Positions 27,344 to 34,070 of a DNA stretch of 64,000 nt are shown piece by piece; the stretch's first letter is position 1, and every line of letters starts with the position of its first letter. The notes beneath the pieces were generated by a model. It did not search any database. It saw only the letters and a list, made by a program, of their open reading frames with translations, and had not been told where the DNA came from. Both the position numbers and the translations under genes were made by a program. The DNA comes from Lentzea guizhouensis (GTDB taxonomy: Bacteria > Actinomycetota > Actinomycetes > Mycobacteriales > Pseudonocardiaceae). Where the stretch lies: NCBI RefSeq assembly GCF_001701025.1, contig NZ_CP016793.1, positions 9,052,001-9,116,000 on the forward strand, read 5' to 3'.

Positions 27344-28021
27344 GTGGACAGCGAGCACGAACCGACGCGACTGGTCATCGTCGACGACGACCAGCTGGTC
27401 CGGATGGCCCTGCGGCTGCTCCTCGACGGCGAGCCGGACCTGACCGTGGTCGCCGAGGCAGCCGACGGCGACGCCGCCCTCACCGTGGTCGAACAGCAAC
27501 GCCCGGACGTGGTGCTGATGGACGTGCGCATGCCCGGCCGTGACGGCCTCAGTGCCACCAGGGAACTGCTCGCCCGCCCGTCACCTCCCAAGGTGCTCAT
27601 GCTGACCACCTTCGACTCCGACGACCTGGTGCTCGCCGCCCTGGAAGCCGGCGCACTCGGCTTCGTCTTCAAGGACACCCCGCCGGCACGCATCGTCGAC
27701 GCGGTCCGCACAGTCGCCGAAGGCAACCCCGTGCTGTCCCCGGCCGCCACCGCACGGGTCATCGCCGCCGCCACCGGCCCGCGCTCCTCCCGCCCCCGCC
27801 GGGAGAGTCGTGACGCCGCACGGGCGAAACTGTCCACTTTGACCGAACGCGAACTCGACACCGCCCGTGCCATCGCCGACGGCCTCAGCAACCCGGAGAT
27901 CGCCGAACGGCTGCACATCAGCGTCGCGACGGTGAAAGCGCACACCAGCAGCCTCTTCGCCAAGCTGGCGGTCGAGAACCGGGTGCAGATCGCACTCGTG
28001 GTCCGCGACGCGGAGGACTGA
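27344..28021 (+). CDS. Response regulator, NarL/LuxR family
   Basis: 225 aa, GTG start immediately after the kinase stop codon. Receiver domain 1-120 with acidic pocket 'VDDDQ', phospho-acceptor Asp in 'DVVLMDVRMPGRDGL', Thr 'MLTTFDSDD' and Lys 'GFVFKDTPP'. Linker, then a LuxR HTH near 165-220 ('LTERELDTARAIADGLSNPEIAERLHISVATVKAHTSSL'). Partner of the DesK-type kinase. The target is not evident; the divergent TAP peptidase gene is a candidate. Confidence 0.94.
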   Translation: MDSEHEPTRLVIVDDDQLVRMALRLLLDGEPDLTVVAEAADGDAALTVVEQQRPDVVLMDVRMPGRDGLSATRELLARPSPPKVLMLTTFDSDDLVLAALEAGALGFVFKDTPPARIVDAVRTVAEGNPVLSPAATARVIAAATGPRSSRPRRESRDAARAKLSTLTERELDTARAIADGLSNPEIAERLHISVATVKAHTSSLFAKLAVENRVQIALVVRDAED

Positions 28022-28093
28022 GGCAGGCGGTGGCGACAATCCAGCGTTGTCTGGCAGGAAGTCCCATGGTGCCGCAGCGGGCGCCGGATTACG

Positions 28094-28501
28094 TTGACCG
28101 CCGTGATCCTCACCGTCGCCGCCCCGATCATCATCGGGATCTGCATCGTCTTGCTCTTGTCGCTCATCCCTGACGCGCACCGCCGCAAGTTCAGCGCGGT
28201 CTTCGTCGCAGGTGCAGGAGCGGCGTACCTGAGCGGCGGCGCGATGGGTGGCTGGGAGTTCGCTTTCACAGCGGTGGCAACGTACTGCGCTTTCCGCGGG
28301 CTGGAGTCCTGGACGTACATCGGCATCGCCTGGTTGCTGCACACTGCCTGGGACGTGGTGCACCACCTCAAAGGTGCGCCGATCATCCCGTTCGCGCACG
28401 ACTCGAGCTTGGGATGCGCGATCTGCGACCCGGTGATCGCGATCTGGTGCTTCGCCGGCGGTCCATCACTCCTCCGCCGCCGCCACGAACCCGTTGTGTG
28501 A
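28094..28501 (+). CDS. DUF6010-like membrane protein
   Basis: 135 aa from a TTG at 28094; the in-frame GTG at 28103 is also possible and neither has a clear ribosome binding site. Four TM segments (about 5-25, 35-55, 58-80, 107-125) with 'WTYIGIAWLLHTAWDVVHHLKGAPIIPF' and 'SLGCAICDPVIAIWCF', patterns of the DUF6010 family of unknown function. Single gene, convergent with the methyltransferase gene. The 129 bp between them carry no gene I can support. Confidence 0.75.
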   Translation: MTAVILTVAAPIIIGICIVLLLSLIPDAHRRKFSAVFVAGAGAAYLSGGAMGGWEFAFTAVATYCAFRGLESWTYIGIAWLLHTAWDVVHHLKGAPIIPFAHDSSLGCAICDPVIAIWCFAGGPSLLRRRHEPVV

Positions 28502-28630
28502 GCAGCAGCAGCTGTGGTCCGTTACGGCGTGGACAACGGCCATGCTGCTGCAGCACCTCGTCGATCTTGCCGTTGAGGCCGGCGATCTCGTCCCAACGGG
28601 CGACGCGCCAGGCTTCGTGGCTTATGGGGA

Positions 28631-29533
28631 TTACGCCTTTCGTGCGGCCCAGACGGTGCGTTCGGAGCGCACGACGAGGTCGTCGCGGAGCAGGAGACCG
28701 GTGGGGCTGTCCGGGTCGAGGAGGTCGTCGAGGGCGGCGAGGTCCTCGGCGGAGAGGACGTCGACGACGGTGCCGCGCATGCGCTGCAGGCTGGTCAGGG
28801 CGTAGCGTCCGACCACTTCGGACTGTTTCACGTGGATGGTCACGGTGCGTTCGCCCTCGACCGTGAAGCCGGCGGCGGTGAGCTTCGGCCCCCAGTCGGC
28901 GCCGCGGTGCGGCATGAGCTCGGCGTGGCGGCTGTCGCTGGCGGCGTGGATGCGTTCTTCCAGTTCGGTGCCGAGGAAACGGGGGAAGCCGGCCAGCTCG
29001 ACGACGGCGAACAGGCCGCCGGGCGCGAGGGTGTCGTGGACCTGCCGCAGGACGCGGTCCGGGTCGGCCATGTGGTGCATGGAGGCGGAGGCCCAGACGA
29101 GGTCCGGGGTGCCGAGATCGGGCCACTCCGTGTCGAGGTCGGCCTGGACGGTGCTCACGCGGTCGGCGAGGCCGAGCTCGCAGGCCTTGTCGCGGAGGCG
29201 GGTCAGGTGGTCGACGTCGGCGTCGGCGGCGGTCACGTGCGCCTCGGGGAACTGCTCCAGCAGGGCGAACGTGCCCGCGCCGGTGCCTGCGCCGAGGTCG
29301 ACGATGCGGCGAGGCTGGTCGACGGGCAGCCAGGCGGTGATGGAGGCGGTGTGCTGGGCGACGACCTGCGCGTCGAGGTCGAGGATGTCGGCCATGCCGT
29401 GCCCATGGCCGTGCCCATGGCCGTGGCCGTGCCCATGGCCGTGGCCGTGCCCATGTCCGTGGCCGTGGCCGTGCTCCTGCCCGTGGCCATGTCCATGCCC
29501 GTGGTCGTGCTCAGCGCCGTGTTCGTGGTTCAT
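28631..29533 (-). CDS. SAM-dependent methyltransferase with histidine-rich N-terminus
   Basis: 300 aa from the ATG at 29533. Residues 1-47 hold about 20 histidines, including 13 consecutive His-Gly dipeptides. The class I methyltransferase core follows, with motif I 'RIVDLGAGTGAGTFALLEQF', the acidic end of strand 2 'VTAADADVDHL', 'WASASMHHMADP' and 'LAPGGLFAVVELAG'. The tail sequence seems able to bind Ni, Co, Zn or Cu; whether it stores metal or senses it is inference. The XRE-cupin regulator gene lies 90 bp upstream on the same strand and probably controls it. Small-molecule methylation is likely, substrate unknown. Confidence 0.88.
   Translation of the reverse strand: MNHEHGAEHDHGHGHGHGQEHGHGHGHGHGHGHGHGHGHGHGHGHGMADILDLDAQVVAQHTASITAWLPVDQPRRIVDLGAGTGAGTFALLEQFPEAHVTAADADVDHLTRLRDKACELGLADRVSTVQADLDTEWPDLGTPDLVWASASMHHMADPDRVLRQVHDTLAPGGLFAVVELAGFPRFLGTELEERIHAASDSRHAELMPHRGADWGPKLTAAGFTVEGERTVTIHVKQSEVVGRYALTSLQRMRGTVVDVLSAEDLAALDDLLDPDSPTGLLLRDDLVVRSERTVWAARKA
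29396..29473 (-). repeat. His-Gly coding tandem repeat
   Basis: 78 bp encoding 13 His-Gly dipeptides, built from CACGGC and CATGGG hexamers in an imperfect 18-bp higher-order unit. Likely to vary in copy number by slippage. Confidence 0.85.
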
Positions 29534-29623
29534 GAGCCCAAGGTAGAACTTCCATGCGCCAGGTGCACGACACCTTGCCAAACACGCAAGGAGGTCGCCC
29601 TCAGCCCTGCCGCACGCGCAAGA

Positions 29624-30193
29624 TCAGCCCGCCTTCTTGTCGTTGTGCCCCCGCCGCGCCTCCCGATCGAAGATCCCGATGACGTCGCACGGCCCACCCG
29701 CGGTGCCGATCGCGTGCGGCACCATCGTCGGGAACTCGGCCGCCTGGTTCGTCTCCACCCGGAACCGGCGGTTGCCGAGCAGCAGGATCGCGGTCCCGGA
29801 CAGCACCACCAGCCACTCGTGACCCGAGTGCGCGCGCAACGCCGCCGGACTGTCGGGCGGCGGGGTGGTCATCCGCTGGCGGATCACGGTCATGCCGGGC
29901 TCCGCCCTGATCGGCCAGCGCATCTGGCCGTGCGCGCCGTCGATCATCGGGCTGAGGATCACGTCGTCGGTGTCGTTCTCCACGAGCTGGTCCAGCGACG
30001 TGTCCAGCGCCCGCGCGAGCGTGACGAGCTGGTCGAGGGCGAGGCGGCGCTGGCCGTTCTCGATGCGGCTGAGCGACGACGGACTCAGGCGCGCGCGACC
30101 CGCCAGCTCCTCCAGCGACCAGCCCTGCGCTACCCGCAACGCCCTGATCCGCTTCCTCACGAGGCTGTCCAGCTCACCGTCGTCTTGCGTCAT
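29624..30193 (-). CDS. XRE-family regulator with C-terminal cupin
   Basis: 189 aa from the ATG at 30193. The helix-turn-helix is at about 10-65 ('IRALRVAQGWSLEELAGRARLSPSSLSRIENGQRRL') and the cupin_2 domain at about 100-180 ('HSGHEWLVVLSGTAILLLGNRRF', 'TMVPHAIGTAGGPCDVIGIFD'). The start at 30193 rather than 30220 is supported by a palindrome between the two that would be an operator. It lies directly upstream of the His-rich methyltransferase gene, the usual arrangement for this regulator class. The cupin probably binds a metal or small ligand. Confidence 0.9.
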   Translation of the reverse strand: MTQDDGELDSLVRKRIRALRVAQGWSLEELAGRARLSPSSLSRIENGQRRLALDQLVTLARALDTSLDQLVENDTDDVILSPMIDGAHGQMRWPIRAEPGMTVIRQRMTTPPPDSPAALRAHSGHEWLVVLSGTAILLLGNRRFRVETNQAAEFPTMVPHAIGTAGGPCDVIGIFDREARRGHNDKKAG

Positions 30194-30203
30194 GCGCACG
30201 ATC

Positions 30204-30215
30204 GTATGCGCATAC
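30204..30215. promoter_or_regulatory. Palindrome at the XRE-cupin gene start
   Basis: GTATGCGCATAC, a perfect 12-bp palindrome centred 16 bp upstream of the ATG at 30193. Position and symmetry suggest the regulator's own operator. TGCGCA recurs at 30193-30198. Confidence 0.55.
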
Positions 30216-30227
30216 CGCAATCACGGC

Positions 30228-31082
30228 TCACGAAGGGAACTCGTCGAGCCTCACCAGCTGCGCCCGCGGGTACTTGCGGCCCGCCATCGGCACCGGCGAC
30301 CCGGTGAACGACACCGGCGTGCCCGCCAGCAGCAACGTCAGCCCCTCCGGCAGGTCATCGCGCGACACGAACCACGACCCGCCCTTCGTGTCGGTGATGA
30401 ACCCGTGCGCCTGCCCCGACTTCCAGGTCGCGATGGTCCCCCGACGACGCCCGCGCGGCGCCCCCACCGGTGACGCCACGGCCTCCGCCGACCGCACGAA
30501 AGCACGGCGCAGCGGGTAGTCCGGACGATCGGCAGGATCGAACAGGTGGTCGAACCCTGGCGTGAACGGCGTCGCGGCCCGCAACGGCGCCGCGGTGCGC
30601 GGCGTCCACGACGGCACGCCGTCCCCCGCCCGCACGTCGACCACCGGCACCACCACGTGCACACCCCGCGCGGTCAGCCTGGTCACCAGCGGCGCGAAGT
30701 CGGCATCGCCGGTGAGCAGCACGACCCAGTCGAGCGGCACCGCGGTCGCCCGGTCCCACGCCTCGAGCGCCAGGTGGACGTCGACACCCTTCTCCTTGCC
30801 CCCGTGCAACGGCAGGTCGTGCCGCGTGATCCCGGCAGCGGTCAGCACGGCGTCGAACGACGCCGCGGGGGTGTCGATCCGACCGCGCACGTAGTGGGCC
30901 TCCGCAACCACGCACTCGTCGAGCGGACGCCCGGTCTCGGCGTGGACGTACCAGCGCACGGCATCGTGCAACCCGTCCAGCGACACCCGCGCCGCCCGCC
31001 GGTGCGCGGTGGCGTAGAAGTCGCTGAGGTAGGCGAACCACGTGCCGTCGTAGAACACGCCGATGCGGACGATCTTCCCCAC
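30228..31082 (-). CDS. NYN-domain ribonuclease fused to a cold-shock-like domain
   Basis: 284 aa from the GTG at 31082. NYN (PIN-like) nuclease domain, residues ~5-165, with the acidic residues expected for metal-dependent RNA cleavage: D12 ('FYDGTW'), D101 ('KEKGVDVHLALE') and D126/D128 ('LTGDADFAPLV'). After an Arg/Pro linker, residues ~210-265 form an OB/cold-shock-like domain ('RGTIATWKSGQAHGFITDTKGGSWFV'), which would bind single-stranded nucleic acid. Cytoplasmic, probably RNA turnover or modification-dependent RNA cleavage. No partner gene is adjacent. Confidence 0.85.
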   Translation of the reverse strand: MGKIVRIGVFYDGTWFAYLSDFYATAHRRAARVSLDGLHDAVRWYVHAETGRPLDECVVAEAHYVRGRIDTPAASFDAVLTAAGITRHDLPLHGGKEKGVDVHLALEAWDRATAVPLDWVVLLTGDADFAPLVTRLTARGVHVVVPVVDVRAGDGVPSWTPRTAAPLRAATPFTPGFDHLFDPADRPDYPLRRAFVRSAEAVASPVGAPRGRRRGTIATWKSGQAHGFITDTKGGSWFVSRDDLPEGLTLLLAGTPVSFTGSPVPMAGRKYPRAQLVRLDEFPS

Positions 31083-31548
31083 CGCACGGACCCTACCCGC
31101 TCGTCCGAGCGGCGCAGCTCCCACCAGCTCGTCACCCGGACAGGTGAACCTCGTCCTGACTCGGCGCTGCGGTCGTCTCACTCATGTCCGGATCACCCGA
31201 CCTCGAACGCCCGTGAATGAGGAAACGCGGGCCCCACACCCCCGGTCACGGCCACGGTGCTCGGTCCGACTCCGCAGCACAACGCCGTCACCGGCCCACG
31301 ACATCGCAGGCCAGACACCTAGGAAGGACGCTCGCAGGGCTCGGCCGTGGCACGCCCCAGACCAGGGGTGCGCGACGGGCCTGCCTGAGAATCCACATCG
31401 GACAGACTCAGCGTGCGCAAGCGCCGCAACCAGAGACAGCACCACCAACATCTCGGAGATGACCAACATGTCCCTGCCAACCAACATGGACGAAGCCTCA
31501 GGCCCACTTGAGGTGTTCGAAATACTTCAGAATTTTGCTAAGTAGGCT
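31083..31548. other. 466-bp stretch without a supported gene
   Basis: Divergent spacer between the NYN gene and the KDPG aldolase gene. GC-rich without a recognisable product for most of its length. The last ~90 bp are more AT-rich and hold a short open frame (31468-31545) and presumably the aldolase promoter. A small dyad CATCT-CGG-AGATG is at 31449-31461. Confidence 0.5.
31468..31545 (+). CDS. Possible 25-aa peptide ahead of the aldolase gene
   Basis: Short frame from ATG 31468 (GGAG nine bases upstream) ending TAG at 31545, 3 bp before the aldolase GTG. The product (MSLPTNMDEASGPLEV then FEILQNFAK) is acidic-hydrophobic and richer in A/T codons than its surroundings. It could be a leader peptide coupled to the aldolase, or only the AT-rich promoter read by chance. 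No homologue recognised. Confidence 0.2.
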   Translation: MSLPTNMDEASGPLEVFEILQNFAK

Positions 31549-32145
31549 GTGGACGTGAGCTACCGCTACGAGATCACCCAGGCAGTCGTGCGGCAGGGCA
31601 TCATCGCGATCATCCGCACCCCCGACACCGACTCCGCGCTGCAGGCCGCCGTCCCGTTGCTGGACGCGGGCCTCACGTCGCTGGAGCTCCCGCTGACCAA
31701 CCCCGGCGCACTGGAAGCCATTCGCCAACTGCGCGCATCCCACCCGGACGCCACCATCGGCGCGGGTTCCGTGCTGGACGAGACGTCCGCGGTCGCCGCC
31801 GTCCGCGCCGGAGCCCAGTTCCTGGTGGCACCCAACCTCGACCCGGCCGTGATCCGCGCCGGTCACCGCTACGGCGCGGCCGTGCTGCCCGGCGCCGCGA
31901 CCGTCACCGAGGTGATCCAGGCGATGGAGGCCGGAGCGGACGCCGTGAAGGTGTTCCCGGCGCCGACCCCGCAGTGGGTCAGGGACGTGCTCGCCGTGCT
32001 GCCGCACGCGCCACTCGTGCCGACCGGTGGTGTCGCGCCGGCCGATGTGCCCGCGTGGCTGGCGGCGGGTGCGGTGGCGTGCGGGGTCGGATCGGCCCTC
32101 GCCCGCACGCCGCTGGCCGAGATCCAGGCCCTGCTGAGGCCGTAG
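31549..32145 (+). CDS. KDPG/KHG aldolase (Eda family)
   Basis: 198 aa from GTG 31549 (an in-frame GTG at 31555 is equally plausible). Eda-type TIM barrel: 'GIIAIIRTPDTDSALQAAVPLLDAGLTSLELPLTNPGAL', Glu in 'SLELPLT', Schiff-base Lys in 'GADAVKVFPAP', and 'LVPTGGVAPADVPAWLAAGAVACGVGSAL'. It cleaves 2-keto-3-deoxy(-6-phospho)gluconate or galactonate, or 4-hydroxy-2-oxoglutarate, to pyruvate and an aldehyde. The motif is 'VFPAPTPQWV' rather than E. coli 'FFPAEANGGV', so the sugar specificity may differ. The broken GntR gene downstream was probably its regulator. Confidence 0.9.
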   Translation: MDVSYRYEITQAVVRQGIIAIIRTPDTDSALQAAVPLLDAGLTSLELPLTNPGALEAIRQLRASHPDATIGAGSVLDETSAVAAVRAGAQFLVAPNLDPAVIRAGHRYGAAVLPGAATVTEVIQAMEAGADAVKVFPAPTPQWVRDVLAVLPHAPLVPTGGVAPADVPAWLAAGAVACGVGSALARTPLAEIQALLRP

Positions 32146-32196
32146 CAGCACGATGGCGGCGTCGTTCGACCGAGCCCAGTCGAACGGCAGTCCGAC

Positions 32197-32935
32197 GTGG
32201 GTCAGGTGCGCACCCGAGCAGACCTCGCCGTTTCCGCCCAGATTGGACTCTGCGGCCAACCCGCGCGGCTTCAGCCGCGTCGACCGCCCTGGCGAGCGAC
32301 CCACCGGGGCGTACACGGCCGAACCGTCGAGGCACTCGCCAACCGGATCCTGGCCGGTGAGATCGGCGAGGGCGACACCCTCGACCTCCCGGCCCTGCGC
32401 GAGGCTCTGAAGGTCCTCTCCGCCAAGGGCATGATCGCCGCGAGGCAGAAACGCGGCACCTTCGTCCACCCCCGCTCCTCCTGGAACCTCCTCGACACCG
32501 ACGTCATGCGCTGGCAGACCCAGTCCCCCACCGACCCCGGCCTCTTCGCCGAGCTCACCGAGAGGCGCGTGATCGTCGAACCCGCCGCCGCCCGCCTGGC
32601 CGCCGAGCGCGCCATCCCCGAGGACGTCGAGGCCCTCTCGTCAGCCCTGGACCGCATGGCCGGCGCCCCCCGACCTGGCCGCGACCGCCAAGGCCGACCT
32701 CGACTTCCACCGCCTGCTGATATCGGCCGCGCACAACGCGTTCCTCACCGAGGTGAAGCGGATCATCGCGATCGGGCTGACTGAGCGGGACGAGCCGGTG
32801 CACGGGAGCGTGGCCGATGACCCGGTGCCGCCGCACCGGGCGGTGCTGGACGCGATCGTGGCGCGCGATCCGGAGACGGCTTACGAGGCCATGCGGACAT
32901 TGGTGGACAAATCGGGCGCGGGCCAGCTGCACTAA
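32197..32935 (+). pseudogene. GntR/FadR-family regulator, decayed
   Basis: The region reads as a FadR-type GntR regulator with two lesions. First, the DNA-binding domain runs 'VEALANRILAGEIGEGDTLDLPALREALKVLSAKGMIAARQKRGTFV' in pieces, where about ten residues containing the turn and recognition-helix start are missing between 'LPAL' and 'REALKVL'. Second, near 32670 the frame changes: the FCD domain continues as 'DLAATAKADLDFHRLLISAAHNAFL' in the +1 frame to the TAA at 32935. Downstream of KDPG aldolase, it was probably the regulator of that sugar-acid pathway. The start codon is unclear. Confidence 0.75.
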
Positions 32936-32999
32936 CGCGAGGACCGGGAAGCACCGACACTTGATCGATACGACACCATCGGGTCATGTGCCAGCGGTT

Positions 33000-33014
33000 G
33001 TGAATTTCATTCAC
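33000..33014. promoter_or_regulatory. Palindrome upstream of the sphingomyelinase gene
   Basis: GTGAAT-TTC-ATTCAC, perfect 6-3-6 dyad ending 20 bp before the ATG at 33035. The position is right for an operator over the translation or transcription start. Confidence 0.45.
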
Positions 33015-33034
33015 GTCCACCAGCATCGGCCCTC

Positions 33035-34024
33035 ATGCGCCTGTTCACGCTCGCCGCCGCCGTCGCGCTGACGATCTCAGCAGCACCCGTCGCCACAGCC
33101 ACACCGGCCACCGCCGCGCCGACCACCGCCGCGCCGACCACCGCCGCATCGGCCACCGCCGCTCCGGCCGCAGCCCCGAAGATCGCCACCTACAACGTCT
33201 TCATGCTGTCGCGCAACCTCTACCCCAACTGGGGCCAGCTCGCCCGCGCCGACCTCATCGACAGCACCGGCGTGCTCAACGGCCAAGACGTGGTCGTCCT
33301 GCAGGAGGCGTTCGACAACGCCGCCTCCGATCGCCTGCTGGCCAACCTCCGCGACACCTACCCGCACCAGACCCCGGTCCTCGGCCGCGGCACGGCCGGT
33401 TGGGACGTGACGAGTGGCGCCTACCGCGACTCCACCCCCGAGGACGGCGGCGCGGCGGTCCTCAGCCGGTGGCCGATCACCACCAGGGTCCAGCACGTCT
33501 ACCGCGACGCCTGTGGCGCGGACTGGTTCTCCAACAAGGGGTTCGCCTACGTGCGGATCGAGGCGCCGGCCGGACCGCTGCACGTGATCGGCACCCACAT
33601 GCAGGCCGAGGACAGCAGCTGCACCACCTCCCCGGCGAGCTACCGCGCCCAGCAGCGGGCTGAGATCAAGGCGTTCCTGGCGGCCAGGGACATCCCCGCC
33701 ACCGAACCCGTCTACGTCGCCGGCGACCTCAACGTAGTCAGGACGAGCACCGAGTTCACCAGCATGGTCGCCGAGCTCGGCGCGCGGACGCCGGCGATCA
33801 CCGGGCACCCGTTCTCCTGGGACTGCGCGGACAACAGCATCTGCCGCGACCAGTACGGGCCCGAGTACGCCTCCGAGCACCTCGACTACGTGCTGACGAT
33901 CCAGGGGCCGGCGCTCGTCAACGAGACCCGGCGGGTGAAGAGTCCGGAGTGGACGATCTGGTCGTGGGGGCGCAAGCACACCTACACCGACCTGTCCGAC
34001 CACTACCCCGTGTTCGCCGGGTGA
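33035..34024 (+). CDS. Secreted sphingomyelinase C-like phosphodiesterase
   Basis: 329 aa. Signal peptide of about 23 residues, then a low-complexity Ala/Thr/Pro linker (repeats of 'TTAAP'). The catalytic domain is of the endonuclease/exonuclease/phosphatase fold: 'KIATYNVFMLSRNLYPNW', metal-binding Glu in 'VVVLQEAFDN', 'GAYRDSTPEDGGAAVLSRWPI', 'SNKGFAYVRIEAP', 'VIGTHMQAEDSSC', 'VAGDLNVVR' and the final catalytic 'SDHYPVFAG'. The 'NKGFAYVRI' and 'HMQAED' motifs are those of bacterial neutral sphingomyelinases. It would hydrolyse sphingomyelin or related phosphodiesters outside the cell. Single gene. Confidence 0.92.
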   Translation: MRLFTLAAAVALTISAAPVATATPATAAPTTAAPTTAASATAAPAAAPKIATYNVFMLSRNLYPNWGQLARADLIDSTGVLNGQDVVVLQEAFDNAASDRLLANLRDTYPHQTPVLGRGTAGWDVTSGAYRDSTPEDGGAAVLSRWPITTRVQHVYRDACGADWFSNKGFAYVRIEAPAGPLHVIGTHMQAEDSSCTTSPASYRAQQRAEIKAFLAARDIPATEPVYVAGDLNVVRTSTEFTSMVAELGARTPAITGHPFSWDCADNSICRDQYGPEYASEHLDYVLTIQGPALVNETRRVKSPEWTIWSWGRKHTYTDLSDHYPVFAG

Positions 34025-34070
34025 ACGCTCTGATGTGGACAGAGGCGGTCACCGCCGCAGCTCAACGGAG

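Noticed and set aside
29396..29473. CRISPR-like regular repeats
   Set aside because: In-frame coding repeat (His-Gly) without spacers; the same reasoning applies to the 18-bp repeat at 59311-59398.
31498..32469. 323-codon minus-strand frame with a protein-like stretch near 32150-32300
   Set aside because: Mostly antisense to KDPG aldolase. The protein-like stretch could not be tied to a family, and the GntR remnant explains the plus strand.
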